Below, piece by piece: positions 1 through 11,844 of a stretch of 64,000 bases of DNA. The notes beneath the pieces were generated by a model. That model searched no databases, was not told the origin of the DNA, and worked only from the letters and a program-made list of their open reading frames with translations. This stretch comes from Lepidodermella squamata (taxonomy: Eukaryota; Gastrotricha). Every line of letters starts with the position of its first letter. Within the stretch, counting starts at the first letter, position 1. Location: NCBI GenBank assembly GCA_047495785.1, contig JBLDXI010000021.1, positions 620,001-684,000 of the forward strand. Direction: 5' to 3'. The position numbers were made by a program, and so were the translations under genes.

Positions 1-645
1 CTGGTCATGTTCAACTATTGGGTCGCCTTCATGTCCGCGCTATTCCAAGCCGTGATATACGTTATTGGGGTTGTTTTCTCTGCAGTTACGCTGGTTTTAT
101 CCGTTGCGGGTGAAGGTCATTCCCAAATCAGTAATGCGATTTATGAAACGTGCAAATTGACCCGGTCTTCTATGTGTCTCCCAATCGCCGCGACTTTATA
201 CCTCGGATCTGTTGCGTTATTCTGCTTATTTTGCGCAAATATGGCTGTCAGGTTTCTGTATCATTTCCACGAAAAATACCGACAGTTCTCCGGCCAACCC
301 GCCCCTCATGTTCCAATAAGTTTCGCCGCCTTGAATAACGACGGGCCTGTTTTAGGCCGAATCTGGTCAAGTACTGACGATTTACGGCAACGAAAAATCG
401 TATCAGAAGCGTTGAAGAAGGGCGAAAGCTCGTCGAGTCTCAAAAGTCATGACGAGAGTTTCGACTCGAAGAATGCCTGCGTAGTTTGCCTAACCAATCG
501 AAAACACGTTGTATTACTGCCGTGTCGGCATTTATGCGTCTGTTCCGAGTGTGCAAACGCCCTTCGAGGGCAATCAGATGTGCTCAGGCGGCAGTGTCCA
601 TTATGCCGAACCCATATATCACAAACAATAGACTGTTACCTGTAG
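1..645 (+). CDS. RNF26: RNF26-like membrane RING E3 ubiquitin ligase, 3' part
   Basis: The frame is open from base 1, and the first ATG is at 7, so the 5' end probably lies outside the window. The visible 212 residues hold two hydrophobic stretches (about residues 5-33 and 56-85), then a polar linker and a C-terminal RING-HC finger from about residue 157. The finger reads CVVC, LPCRH, CSEC, CPLC and ends in QTIDCYL. RNF26 proteins have the same order of N-terminal membrane segments and a RING at the extreme C-terminus ending in a similar QTL-x-x-YL tail. RNF26 acts at the ER membrane, where it anchors perinuclear endosomes and ubiquitinates SQSTM1; that role is inferred by homology. Other membrane RING ligases with a C-terminal RING are possible. 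Confidence 0.72.
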   Translation: MVMFNYWVAFMSALFQAVIYVIGVVFSAVTLVLSVAGEGHSQISNAIYETCKLTRSSMCLPIAATLYLGSVALFCLFCANMAVRFLYHFHEKYRQFSGQPAPHVPISFAALNNDGPVLGRIWSSTDDLRQRKIVSEALKKGESSSSLKSHDESFDSKNACVVCLTNRKHVVLLPCRHLCVCSECANALRGQSDVLRRQCPLCRTHISQTIDCYL

Positions 646-1168
646 CGATATTTCATACTGTGCTCAAAGCGCGTGAAAAATTATATATGCCTTGTTTGAT
701 CATCTCAGTTTTTATACTCGGCGTCATTGACTTGTCATTTGAATTACTGACGACTGAAATATTATTAGCCTTTCTTTGATAATAAATTGAGCTGAAAAAG
801 CTTCGAATTATTACGCAGGCATTCCCTCTCACTTTTCTTGTCCTTGAAACTCGCATTATAGAAATTACGTTGAAGGTCTTTGTCTTTCTTGATTTTGTTG
901 CACTACGGAAGTAACCGACTTGTTTAGATTTCGATATCAATCAGCTTACTCTTCTTTTTTCGCATTTCTTGAAAATTATTCCTCTTGAGTTATGATTTCT
1001 GATTTTATGAAGGTGCTCTATTGCTTGGAATAGAATGATCACTGCAACTTGATTGATTCGAATCAAATTATTCTGTTTCATGCGCATGCTAAATTTTCTA
1101 CAAAAAACGGGGAAAGATTTACGATTTTGAAAATTTGTTTGATATTTTTTAGGGATACTTGTTTTATT
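646..1168. other. intergenic stretch
   Basis: AT-rich spacer between the RING gene and the histone-fold gene. It holds the 3' UTR of the first gene, with an AATAAA-like signal near 780. A splice-acceptor-like TTTTTAG at about 1147-1152 precedes the next start codon, suggesting a 5' UTR exon or a trans-splice site. I see no other coding signal. Confidence 0.5.
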
Positions 1169-4100
1169 ATGAGTAATCGAGTCGGGATGCCGGCTGTTCC
1201 GCAACAGGGCGTCAAAAAGTCTCCATCCATGCCTTCAAACGCGCTGATCCGTCAGTTGTTAACTAATGGCTCGCGGAGCGACGCTGCGGCCCTCGCCGCT
1301 GCTCAGGCGGCCGCCGAACGCAGCGATCCAGAGTCTGACATAGAACCCTCAGATGAAGACGACGATGACAAGTCGATTGGCGGTGGCAAAGGCGTGGGTG
1401 GTTTAGGCGGCAATCCTCGCGTCCAGCTACCCCGTTCCGCTCTCAGATCCCTCGTCCGCGGCGTGTTGGGCAACGTCCGAACCTCGCCCGATGCCATCAA
1501 TTGCCTCAACAGTTCTGGCGCTCGTTTCGTCCTAGCCGTGTCGAGACGGGCGAGTCGCATGTGTGAAGAAAGCGGGCGGTCGCTGATAACCGGTGATGAT
1601 CTTCTACGGGCGATTGCCGCTGTTGGTTGCACAACTCTTTCCAATCAATTAAGGCAACAGTTCTCAGCGCCTGCTCCATCTGGCTCGTCCGGCGACCACG
1701 ACAGCGATCCTTCGATGGGTAAGCCGAAGGGACGCCGGCCCTCAGAACCCGTTTTAGGTAAATTGGCATTCCTACTTAGTTTTTTAGGATTTAATTGGCT
1801 ACCACTAGCGAGCAGGGTTGCATAATTATAAAGACCTGAGGTACCAAAATTTTGAACAAATTGCGATCAGGGACATTAGAATGATTCGAACGTCATTTCA
1901 AAAGTATGGAAATTAGGGGAAAATAAATTCTACAAAGTAAAAGCATTTAAAGTATCTTAAAACTGGAATCGAAATATGCTGGAAAAATGCAAATGATATG
2001 TCTCGAATGGGCTTGAATATTGGGAATATTAAATAAGCTTGAATATTTGCGAATTTTTCCACTTCTGGAAGGGCAGAGTCGTTCATGGCTTTCTTGAACA
2101 AGTTGAGAGGTACGGACGCAGGACGTCCTGGTTGACCTTCATGTTGGCGTAGGAAAGGCCGCCGAGTCCTGCAGCTGAGCTGTTGGTGCCGCCCTTGAGG
2201 AATGTTAAACATTGACGTTGATTTTTGTCACTTAGTATAATATTGCCTAAAATTGAGGGGCTCACATTTTTCTCAGTCTTGTCATTATTTCTCTGAGTTA
2301 TCAATTTTTCCGTAATTGCTGTAGTAAAGGCCGCGGTGATTCATTATCGAAAATATCATGCCTCACACCTTATCATGTGCCAGCATTTCATTAGTCATGT
2401 AGAAATTCGTAGTCATCAGGTGGATCATCAAATTAACGGCCTCTGCCTGACGTCATGCAGAATTCGGAGTTACTGCTTTGTTATTTCTTCGTTGAACCAG
2501 CCGTCTTTTCTATAGAGTCGACGTATTACCGCGATTTTTTTTGGCCAGCGCCGTAGGGGTGTTTCACAAGGTGGCACTAAAACATCTGCTGACCCGGTTA
2601 GCATCAACGTAAACCTGACTTTCTCTTGACCATTTGATGTAACTTCGACAGTTTTAGCCCCTATCTCATCGACGCAGGTGTCGGAAACTGGCTCAATCCA
2701 AATGAGAGTTTCATCAGCCCCAATAATCTTTGAATCGGAGTGATTATTCAACTACAGTCGCTATCTACGGAACAAACCCCAGTTATAGGCGTTTTCTGTG
2801 TAGCTATTCGCTATCTTTTGTGCCGAAGTCGTTACTAGTCGAATTGTGTAGCACGCCCGGTTGAAAACGTTGAGGAGTCAGTTATTCGAGATCATGAAAT
2901 GACCCTTGTATTCACCTTGAAGATAAGATTCCCTGGCCTTCTTCTTCATCATATTTCTGCCCACTCGAACTGGCATACATATAAAGGCATCTCGAATATC
3001 CTGAGAAATGTTAAAATTGAGCCTTTCAGACCCAAAAAGTGCGTTGAAAATGTGGAAAATTCCCTGATGTTTTAAACTTAACACATTGACTGTTATATAC
3101 ACACATGTGTGTATAAGTTTGCTATATAGTGCCCCATATACACACATGTGTGTATAGATCGCTATCTCCATTACCATAAGGGTGGGATGAGTCAAATTGA
3201 CAGGTTGACCTAATTTTTGGGCCTAGATCAATAATCTGCCATCAGATTCGGACCATCACTCACAGAAATAGGGGATTTTAAAAATCGATAATTATCGATA
3301 TCGATTTCGATACCAAAACAATTTTTCCGAATTTTTTAATTATCACCACTGGAAAGAGCATATTCGATTTTACTCGAAACAGGTGAATGATCAACAATTA
3401 AACAAAATTCCATTTAGAGAAAAAATCGTCATTTTTCAAGCTGATGTTTTATCCAGCATTTTTTTCAGACGGCTATTAGGCATGTCTGACAAAATTCTGA
3501 TATCGCTTTTCTTAGGCCGAGTCTTTTACAAAGCTGACAATCTGTTCGTTTTCTTCGGCCATCAGGTCCTCGTTCTTCTTTTACCTTCCTTATAAGAAAG
3601 GGGAAGAAGGGGGCGGCGAGAAATCCCGCGCACGCTTTGTTTGTTTAGCTCTTGACATTGATTGGTTGACAATGATACAAATTTCAAATTAAAATTTTGA
3701 AAATGAACTCAACAAAACCAAATTCACACTTGTGTGAATAATATTCTAGAAAACGTTCATTGCAACATATGTCGGCTCACCACATACACACATGTGTGTA
3801 TCGTCTAGCACAAACATACGCCATATACACACATGTGTGTATTTACAAAAATCGTTATTACGTAATAACCGTGACGATCCGGATTTTTTGATATGTGCCA
3901 AAACTTTTGTATTGATGTCCTCTATCGATTAAGAAAAAAAAATGGGGGGGGGGGGTGTCTGAAAAGTGCATTTTTGCAAAAACCCCAGGAGCCAGTGTGT
4001 TAATGGTCATTATTTCTCCTGAGTTTTAATTTTGGCGTTGTGGTTTTCCTAACATTTTAATGATTTTCTTTATTTTAGGCAACATCGTAGGTGCGCGTAA

Positions 4101-4386
4101 ACGGCGAAGAGGCACAACCGGTGATGGAATCGACGCGGAGGAGTTGCAAGCGCGGCAGCTAGCCATGCTGATGGAGGCGCGGGCCGCCGACGACATGGCG
4201 GCGCAACACCTAGAAACCGTGCAGGTCGAAGTGACGACCGACGACGGGCAGGTCGTCGAAGTGCCTGCTGCTCAAGCCTCGCTTATCTCATCGCAAAACA
4301 CCGCCGTCGTCGTAACAATACCGGCACAGGGCGGCGGCGGCCTGGTCGAAAAGCCGAGCCACTACTCGGAAGACTACGACACGTAG
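1169..4386 (+). CDS. Histone-fold protein of the NF-YB / NC2-beta / POLE3 type
   Basis: Two exons, 1169-1757 and 4079-4386, join in phase (G|GC). An acidic, Ala-rich N-terminus with DEDDDD is followed by a histone fold at about residues 88-165. It begins LPRSALRSLVRGVL, and its third helix contains ITGDDLLRAIAAVG, the pattern of the H2B-like partners NF-YB, DR1 (NC2-beta) and POLE3/CHRAC17. The second exon starts with a basic ARKRRRG stretch and a Gln/Glu/Ala-rich helix, recalling the DR1 tail, and ends SEDYDT. These proteins pair with an H2A-like partner in a DNA-binding dimer. I cannot decide which family member this is. The intron is unusually long for this window at 2.3 kb and holds a transposase remnant and palindromes. 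An extra exon inside it cannot be excluded. Confidence 0.65.
2083..2751 (-). mobile_element. pogo/Tigger-like DDE transposase remnant
   Basis: The minus strand encodes a DDE_1 transposase fragment, best preserved at 2470-2751. It contains GADETLIWIEPVSDT, with the first catalytic Asp in the DET motif, then DEIGAKTVEV, GQEKVRFTLMLTGSAD and KDGWFNEEI. Conserved blocks of pogo-family transposases occur in this order. The frame breaks after the last block. A weaker candidate continuation lies near 2083-2304 (FLKGGTNSSA, where intact elements have a GG-containing block). No intact ORF or terminal repeats were recognised. It is a decayed copy within the histone-fold gene's intron and reads opposite to that gene. 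Confidence 0.7.
3096..3842. repeat. Four copies of a TATACACACATGTGTGTATA palindrome in two pairs
   Basis: A near-perfect 18-20 bp palindrome occurs at 3096-3115, 3137-3156, 3784-3801 and 3824-3842. Within each pair the centres are about 41 bp apart. A related CACACTTGTGTGA lies at about 3726. All sit in the histone-fold gene's intron. They can form hairpins or bind a dimeric factor, or may be internal repeats of a mobile element. No function is shown. Confidence 0.75.
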
Positions 4387-5070
4387 CTTCTCATTGCGTT
4401 TTTCGTCTCGCATCTGTGGTGTTATTCTTTGTTCATTTGTTATACCAACCAACCAACCAAACGTTGAGAAAAATTGGGCCTGAAGAAATTCAATTCACGC
4501 CTGTTTTTCAAGCGCTTTTCTAGATAAAACACACAAAAACTATCAAAAAGAGGAGAATCAGTTAGTTATCGGGGACAGCAATAATCCATTGGTGGTGATT
4601 CGGCGTGATGAATCATCCGAGGCTGGCGGTGAATCATCCAAACGTCACTTGCGTCTTGTTTCGACTAATCAATTATGATGGGCGTGCGAATTTTTGCTAT
4701 ATATACCTACTGCACCGAGTGGCTCGTTAGACTAGTGTCGTGTCGGTGGACGATTTCTTTTGTTATACTTTTCTCTCCGACGCAAACTGCTTTCTTCCGT
4801 CCGATTTGTATTCTTTCGCGTGTCCAATTTTGTCTACAGCGAAACTAACACTGGAGGATGAGAACCGGGATCTTATCCGCCGTTCTATATGTAACAAGCG
4901 CTACTAATAATTGATTGGAATTTATTATTAAATAGCGGTGTAAAAATTTTTGTTAAAACTTGTCAGTTGTAAATATAGCAAGATATTGAAATTACGGAGA
5001 AAAAATCACAGTAAAAAATGTGAAAAATAACATAATTCACCCGTCTTTTTCTTGTAGTCTTCCTTTTTTA
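4387..5070. other. intergenic stretch
   Basis: 3' UTR of the histone-fold gene and the SEC22 upstream region. It contains a short (AACC)n-like run near 4446-4460 and a TATATATA-containing sequence at about 4698-4707. A CTTGTAG acceptor-like site lies about 14 bases before the SEC22 start. No further coding signal was seen. Confidence 0.45.
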
Positions 5071-6205
5071 ATGATTCTATTAACGTTCATCGCGCGAGTG
5101 GCCGATGGCCTGCCCCTCGCCGCTAGTATGCTGGACAATGACGAGCGGTATCGAAACGTGAATATGGCCGATTTTCAGACCCAGGCGAAGCAGATGTGCC
5201 GCCGGTTGTCGACCGCCCAGCCGGCCCCGCCCTCGAGATGCTCGATCGACGCGCCGCCCTCATTTGTTTTCCACTACGTCATCGAACGCGGTGTTTGCTG
5301 CCTGACGTTGTGTGACCGAACGCTGCCGGCACGCACGGCGTTTTCATTTCTGGAGGACGTATCTCGCGATTTTCTAGCCTCTTATGGCGACCGGGTTCAC
5401 ACAGCCAGCCGGCCGTACTCGTTCATCGAATTTGAGACGCATTTGACGAAAGCTCGCCGAGCGGCTCTCGACCTCCGCCAGCAACAGGCTAACCGCACAG
5501 CACTCGACCCGGTCGGCCGGGAACTTCGAGATGTTCAGAGAATCATGGTTGACAACATTGACCAGCTTCTCAATCGTCAATCAGCTTTGGAAGGTAATTT
5601 TCTACGAGATTTTCTTCAAATATTAATGGCAGCATGTCCCATAATTTGCGCGACAATTTTTGATTTCACAACCTTTTGTAGAAAGTCATCTAATATTTTG
5701 AATTGAAACTACCGGGAGAATCTTCTATCACTTATCCACGACTTTACCGAAAAATTTACTGGAGAAAACCCGAAAAATCCCGATGGTAACTGGTTCGGTA
5801 ATTTTCGATGTTTTACCCAGTTTCACCAAATTTCCTCGGAATTTTTAATCCCATTGCCAAGTGAACAACTTTTGAATTTTTCTAAGGATTTTTTGGCCAT
5901 GAGACAACTTCGCCTCTCATTTTAGAGTTCCTGAAGCCTTTTCCGTGTATTTTCGTTACTTATGGGACACGCTGCAGTTGAAAAATCCTCCTTAATAACA
6001 AATACCTAATCTAAAATTTTATGGAATCAATTTTTTTCTTGCTCCAGATCTGGATTCGCGTGCAACAATTCTATCTGTGCAATCGCAAAAATATCGCAAG
6101 GATGCTAAACAGCTGAACGTGCATAGCACTGCGGCTAAAATCGGGATAGCTCTGGTGATTTTCCTGCTCTTGGGTTTCTACGTCAGGTATTACTGGCTCG
6201 TATGA
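5071..6205 (+). CDS. SEC22: SEC22 vesicle-trafficking SNARE
   Basis: Two exons, 5071-5593 and 6048-6205, join in phase to give 226 residues. The N-terminus MILLTFIARVADGLPLAASM is the conserved start of the SEC22 longin domain and fixes the start codon. Later landmarks are FHYVIERGVCCLTLCD, RPYSFIEFET and ELRDVQRIMVDNIDQLL, the beginning of the SNARE motif. Exon 2 supplies the rest of the SNARE motif and a C-terminal anchor, IGIALVIFLLLGFYVRYYW. SEC22 is an R-SNARE that cycles between ER and Golgi and drives fusion of COPII- and COPI-derived vesicles. Length and architecture match the family. The intron is about 450 nt. Confidence 0.95.
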
Positions 6206-6838
6206 TCGATCGTCCTCTACCATAGAGTGCTGGAGCTGTTCTTTCAACCGGCGCTCTCCGTCACCACTTGAACCAAAAAGAGCTGTATTTGTGAGAACTA
6301 TTGATGCTATATTATATTATTATATAATACTAAAATCCCGGGTTAACCGCTGACATAATTCTGCTGACTCATCCCCAGTGGAAAATATGACCAATGAAGC
6401 CTAATATTATTCCAAAAAGTGAATAAAAAAGTGAAGTTTTGAATAATATTATTATTTATCAGAAAAATTGATGATCATTTCATTGCTCAGAGCCTTGATT
6501 GCGGTCTGTTGATTATTTATTGTGAGAAAACCATACCGCAATCTGTCGTAGTAAAAGTAATTACAAGCTTGTTGGTGTTCGGGCGAACGATGCTTTGAAA
6601 ATAAAAGATTCATATGAAGAAATTGTATTATTTTTTGCATTCCCATCTTATGCAGGTGTTTGTTTTTCTGAATAATACCTGGGTCATCGATATTTCACGC
6701 AGCCGTTAGAATAAAACGCGCCGTCTCCAGGGAGACGCTTCAAATGCAGTACTGCGCACCTTGTATTGAGTGCACATGCACAGCTAGGCATTCAGAAATA
6801 TAATATACTATAATACCATTGCAATTCAGGCGAGGAAC
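6206..6838. other. intergenic stretch
   Basis: AT-rich spacer between SEC22 and the next gene, with the AT palindrome-like run TATATTATATTATTATATAA at about 6308-6328. A GCAATTCAG acceptor-like site at about 6822-6830 precedes the next ATG. Nothing coding was recognised. Confidence 0.4.
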
Positions 6839-8892
6839 ATGGGTGATGAGTGCATGAATCCAAATGAGCGTTATGGCGAAGACTTGATGAATATTCGGAA
6901 CTATGCCTTCAACGTTTGGAACCAGCGCCGGAAGCCGGACACAACTTATTTGAGTACTTTCCAACGCCTGAAGAAATGGCCCGAGCCCTCGCATCTTCAA
7001 CTTGACAACGATGTGCACTACCGTCATAGACCGCAGCCTAGCATGTATGGCTTCAAAACGTTTTAGAGCCGAATATTTTTTATGAATATTTTACGTTAGG
7101 CATTTCCTTCATACTAGACAGGCACCACTACCTTCACAACGTGCGGCTGAGCCCAAGGTTCCAGGAAAAATGCCTACCATTGGGGGTGGCATCAATGGAA
7201 GACATCCAAGCGAATGCCATTCGGCGAGCGCAGCTCGTGAGTGTTAATTTGAGCACTTTTGTTCGTAGCCAGCCACTTTTTCGGTGACATAAAATCGCAC
7301 ATTAGAGCAGAATTACCCGCCCAATATGGCAATAATGATTGAGCCATGATTGCTTATTTCCGAAATAAAAAATATTGACCGAAAATCTTGGCATAATGTT
7401 TTGCCCAAAAGTGCGATTTTCTCAACCTCGCTATTAAGTTGCCGCGCATTTCATCCGCCATACAAAAGACGCTATATGAATATAGGTAGCTGTGAAGCCC
7501 CAAATTCGTAGGATTTAGTAAAATTTTCTCCGAACCACGCGCCTATAATCAAGCAACATTTTCAGATTTTAAACAATGAGGGGATTTTGTCCGAGCCAAA
7601 ATCCCGGTGACCAGACACAGACCGACTGGGAAAGACCGCCAAAGAAAAAGCTAATCTGAATTCCTAAAATGTGCATCCATACATTTCATGATTTTATTGA
7701 TTACAGGTATACTTACTGGCAATTTTCTGATTTAGGGAATATTTGGCGAATCGTTCATTTGCTTGCTACCCTCGATTTTATTCCAAGTCAAATTCGCTTA
7801 TTCTCAGATTCACGAGCCCCATGACTCGTGACTTCATTTTGACTTTGACTTGACGTGCTGTGAATTTGGCTTTGGTTGACAGCCCAAGGTTTGACTCTTA
7901 AATGGGGCGTGAAGTCAAATCCAAATACCTGGTCTCAAATCTCTCCATTAATGAAATTTTAGGATGGCTTGAGGTCGCTTGTCATAGATCGGAAACTGTA
8001 ATGGTTGTGATTGAGTGTTGAATCATTGATTGTTCAGTTTACCTGTGAATTCCAAATATTAGCGAGGTTAAAATTAAAATGTTGGTTCGTATTCGGCATG
8101 GGTCCCCCACAGAGTAAAAGGCTTCAAAGCAGTATAAACCCAAAAAGCGGTGCAAACGTCACGCAACAATAAATCGAATTAATTACGATAAAATTCTGCG
8201 TAATTTTCTGCATATGGGCTCATCATAAATTTAAGAGCCCGGCTTATGAATTTTGGAAAAGTTTCGAAAAACGACTTTTTCGACCAAATTGAGGTCTGAG
8301 CTACATTACGGAGTTTTCATAACATACGTTCCTCAAATTTTGGTGTGGAAAGCTAGAATAGCAGACCATCATGTTAGTCCATTGGTTGAAAATCAGAGGC
8401 TAAGCCTGAGCGCCAACTGGGAAGACTATTTAGCGCGTTTACCCTGCTTTGAAGCCTTCTGCTTCGTAGGGGACAGGGGACCCTTCGGCATTTATTGATG
8501 CCCGGATCTGGAAGATCTAAACAAACAAAGCTTCACTTCAAAATCATCGCGATGTTATAAATCGAATGAATTGTTTGGCTGTTACATAATACATAATCCT
8601 TTTTATCCGCCTCCATCGTTGTTGGTATTACTTGCCATTTATAAATATGCCAATTCTCAATTTAGGAACGCTCGAACTTTTACGATGGCGCCGTAGTACA
8701 ACGGAAGACTACGCCGTATCAGCCGCCCTCGCCGCTGATCTAGCCGAGATTCCGCACGTCGACGTGCGTCGAACAGAGTCCTTCACCCACGCCGACATGC
8801 ATCGGCCGCACCCGAAGCGTGGCGATTTCTCAATTCACCCCGACTGGCCGCCAACGCTGCGTCACCACCGCATTCCATATTTACAACAGTGA
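6839..8892 (+). CDS. Unidentified small protein, three-exon model with uncertain 3' end
   Basis: Exon 1 (6839-7044) encodes MGDECMNPNERYGEDLMNI and a Tyr/Arg/Pro-rich stretch. Exon 2 (7122 to 7236 or 7240) encodes HHYLHNVRLSPRFQEKC and MEDIQANAIRRAQL. Exon 3 starts at 8666. If exon 2 ends at the strong donor CTC|GTGAGT, exon 3 reads ERSNFYDGAVVQRKTTPYQ and stops at 8743, for 132 residues. If it ends four bases later at a weaker GT, exon 3 reads a longer frame ending HRIPYLQQ at 8892, for about 183 residues. High GC up to about 8885 favours the longer reading. I do not recognise the family. No signal peptide or membrane segment is visible. The last intron contains an hAT-like MITE at 8100-8483. 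Confidence 0.42.
8092..8491. mobile_element. hAT-like MITE, copy 1, with 8-bp target-site duplication
   Basis: The element spans 8100-8483 (384 bp). It begins GGGTCCCCCACAGAG and ends with the imperfect inverse, GGGGACAGGGGACCC. It is flanked by identical 8-bp direct repeats TTCGGCAT at 8092-8099 and 8484-8491. A second copy at 48190-48566 is very similar along its whole length and has its own different 8-bp duplication. Eight-bp duplications are typical of hAT transposons. No transposase is encoded. Confidence 0.9.
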
Positions 8893-10423
8893 AACCGACC
8901 CGATATTTCATCAAAACTCAATCCCGATGCTTTACGCACGCATGTTTTCACAGTGCGACTGTAAATTTTATTGCGAAAGTCGGCACGACACTTACTCAAA
9001 AAGTATCATGCATGCGACACTCAATTAGAATTACGAATATCATGTAGAATTTTAGCCTAAAAGAATTGTATAACCTTTCCAGTCAAATACCATGGACATA
9101 TTTATATGATACCATGTGCTGGTCTTGAAGTTTAAATGACTGTTTGAAAAGCATTTTGATACAATAATAATAATGATATGTCGAAATAAATCATCGCATG
9201 AAGCTTTCAACGCGTTATATCATCATTATAGATATAGCAAAATGTGTAAGCAATAATATCTCCGAAATGCGCCCGGTTTCATAGAATAGCAATAATATTC
9301 ATCAGTACATGACAGATTCGCGAGTGAGATGAAAAAAGATCTCACACATATTTCAGAAATAATAGCCTTCTAAATCAAAATCGGGATATAAGGCAGCACA
9401 TTTTTTCAAGTAAAAATTGTACATTACGTGGATCGAAGAAATAGGAAGGCCATTGTTTGGCAAAAATATTCATTCATTGTAACAGAAAACTCAACGACTC
9501 ATTTTACATATACATTACTGGAACAACTATTGTTTTCAATAATATTCATTGGTATTGTACTTTTCAGAAAATATAGCTTTGTTTAAGGTGGACGTCAAAA
9601 AAATCAGGAGCAAATAAACCGATGGAAATTTTTCATGTGATCAACAGTAAGTGGTTTCCGATTCAGCCAGAAAAAAATAGTTCAAAATTAGGGTAGATTA
9701 TCGGCAGAATGAGCCCGTCAACTTCACGGTACAGAAGAAATTATAGGACATCAACACCTCACAGCTGATTTACACCAAATTTTCTTATTATTGATTGATT
9801 GGACACAAAGTGTCGTGAGCGCATGTTACAATTATGGTGGACAACAGTAAACACAACAAGAGAAAAAGGCGATCTTCACAAGACCTGTAAGAGCGAGGTT
9901 TGTATTTGGCACCTGTCTTGTCTCTATAATCGCCCGTTTACTCTCTGGTCTATTTTTTAGAATTATTGAATAGGTATCATAGTAACCGTCTGTTTAAAAC
10001 CGCGAAAGTGAGCATCAAGTTTTAGCTTTAATCAAACGATCAAGAATTACAACGATTCCTCAGCATTTCGTAACTTTATGAAGGCGTTCTGTCCTCTCTG
10101 ATATATAAAAATATTAACAACGAGCCCTCTTTCATATTACGAAAGCAGCGGTTGAAAAACAAGAGCAGCTTTTTGTTATTTTTTGTGTTTTCTATGTATA
10201 TCATGATTTTTTTACAAGCAAAAAAACTCATCACTCGAGACAAAATTTGTTACTATGGAAGCAGCCGTGTGATTATATTGCGACACCTCAATGAAGACAC
10301 CAGAATTCGACTAATCAAATCAGTTGAACAGATCGCGCAAGGTAGGAAAAGAAAATTGCACCGTAAATCGTGTTAACTCCACTTCTCTCTCTCTCTCTCT
10401 TCATCTTGTTAAGGTGGATTTAT
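8893..10423. other. intergenic stretch with one doubtful short ORF
   Basis: Mostly AT-rich DNA without coding character. A TATA-like TATATAAAAA lies at about 10101-10110. Downstream, ATG at 10192 opens a short frame (MYIMIFLQAKKLITRD..., about 50 residues) ending at a GTAGG donor-like site near 10342. It has a hydrophobic start but no recognised motif, so I do not call it a gene. A (CT)n run sits at about 10383-10400, just beyond the 3' end of the Ig gene. Confidence 0.35.
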
Positions 10424-11813
10424 TCAAGCGTGATTCTCGTCAACGCGCGAGCTCTCCTCAGCTACGATGACATCAGCCGGCACTGGGACCGAGATAACAG
10501 CGACCGGTTGGTCCTCAATGGAAGAAAGACGGCGTCGAAGGACAGGCCACCGAGCTACATCACTTTGAGCCGGCTGCTGTTTGTTAGCCGCAGAATGCGC
10601 TCGACCGCGCGAGAAAAACCTCAACACCGGGTTAGTCGAGGCGTCTTTCGAGTCTTCGCCGCGAGAGCGAGCTGCGGTTTTGCGGTGGAAAGCAGATGAG
10701 TTCCAGAGTTGCCACGCTGTCGAGAGGGAGGCTAGGAAAATGACGATGGCGAACAGGCCGTAGATGAGTCGAATGTGCCAGTCGTAGGAAATTTCTTCAA
10801 ACACGAGCAGGTGCAGCTCGATGCAACCGGATTCGAATTCTGGCGTCTCCGAGCTGAAGCAACGGTATATTCCCGTATCGCTCAGTTCGGTCCAATCGAA
10901 GTAAAGAACACCCGTAGAATCATTGGCATGTATTCGAGCGGATTCTGACAAATTTGAAAGTAAATACAAAAATTAGGAATAAGCAGTACTTGTATAAAAT
11001 CAAAACCGGGTGTCTTTAAGCGGAACTAAACTTCATTTTTGGATAATTTTACTAAAATTGAATTTCTAGACTTCTCTCCAAATGAAAATGTTTCTGAGGA
11101 AAATTAAAATCAAAACGCTTATCCACTTTTTATTATGGACGATTCAGTAAAAATCATTTTTAGGGCAGATAGATTTGGTAAAATGCATATACCTAAACGT
11201 TTTTTCAATTAAATTAAATTTTGATTCAGCTTCGCTCGCAAAGCCACTATGGACAGAAAATCACGCAGAATTTATTCGAATTTTAGATAATTTACTTATT
11301 TTTGTTAATGAAAAATTCGAAAAAATATGAAAATATATTTTAGGGCGAATCAATAGTTCAAAATTAGGTTAAGAAGCAGGAAAGTTTGATTTCGCAAATA
11401 ATAGGATCCAAATCAAAATGACTAAAATATGGGAAATCGTGTTATCAGCTCTCTTTAATTTCGGATCTCCAGCTCAAGAAAAATGAAAGTTAACGAAAAT
11501 GTCAGAAAATTATCCCGAGCTTACCAGGAATGGAGCGAGTAGTAACATTTGGTTTGCAGTTATCCTTATCGAGCCTAATATTGTAGCGCCAATCGACCAT
11601 ATCGGCCGGGTCCTGGACGAAATACTCCCACCGGTATGGTGGTTGCCCGCCCGTGCACTCGAATTGTGCCGCTTTGTTTTGAGGCGCGGCTTGACGCGCC
11701 GCTGGAATCACGCGCAGTTTCACGGTCTTTTGGTCGATTGTGGTCGAATTCGAGCCTTCTACAACGGTGGTGGTCAAGTGAACAAATAACATCAGATAGG
11801 CCAATGAAAGCAT
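10424..11813 (-). CDS. Ig-domain single-pass membrane protein
   Basis: Two exons on the minus strand, 11525-11813 and 10424-10944, join in phase to give 269 residues. The N-terminus LSLAYLMLFVHLTTTVVEG is a signal peptide. The ectodomain has an early Cys in QFECTGG and a late DTGIYRCF, the hallmark of an Ig fold, plus several N-glycosylation sites (NST, NVT, NDS). A membrane segment, IRLIYGLFAIVIFLASLSTAW, lies at about residues 152-172. The cytoplasmic tail is Arg- and Ser-rich. The protein is likely a cell-surface receptor or adhesion molecule. No orthologue is recognised and the partner is unknown. Confidence 0.7.
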
Positions 11814-11844
11814 TAACGGTCTGAAAAAAATGAATATGTTTTAT

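Noticed and set aside
1303-1769. Minus-strand frames over the histone-fold exon
   Set aside because: They are antisense of a GC-rich exon whose plus-strand reading has a clear histone fold and a phase-consistent splice.
8253-8498. 81-codon plus-strand open frame
   Set aside because: It lies within the hAT-like MITE and includes its terminal repeat. The equivalent frame is not preserved in the second copy.
10192-10342. Short frame with hydrophobic start and nearby TATA-like sequence
   Set aside because: No signal-peptide cleavage site, no recognisable second exon and no family motif. Too weak to call a gene.
10424-10763. Plus-strand open frames over the Ig gene
   Set aside because: They are shadows of the minus-strand exon, which carries the DTGIYRC motif and membrane segment and joins in phase to a signal-peptide exon.
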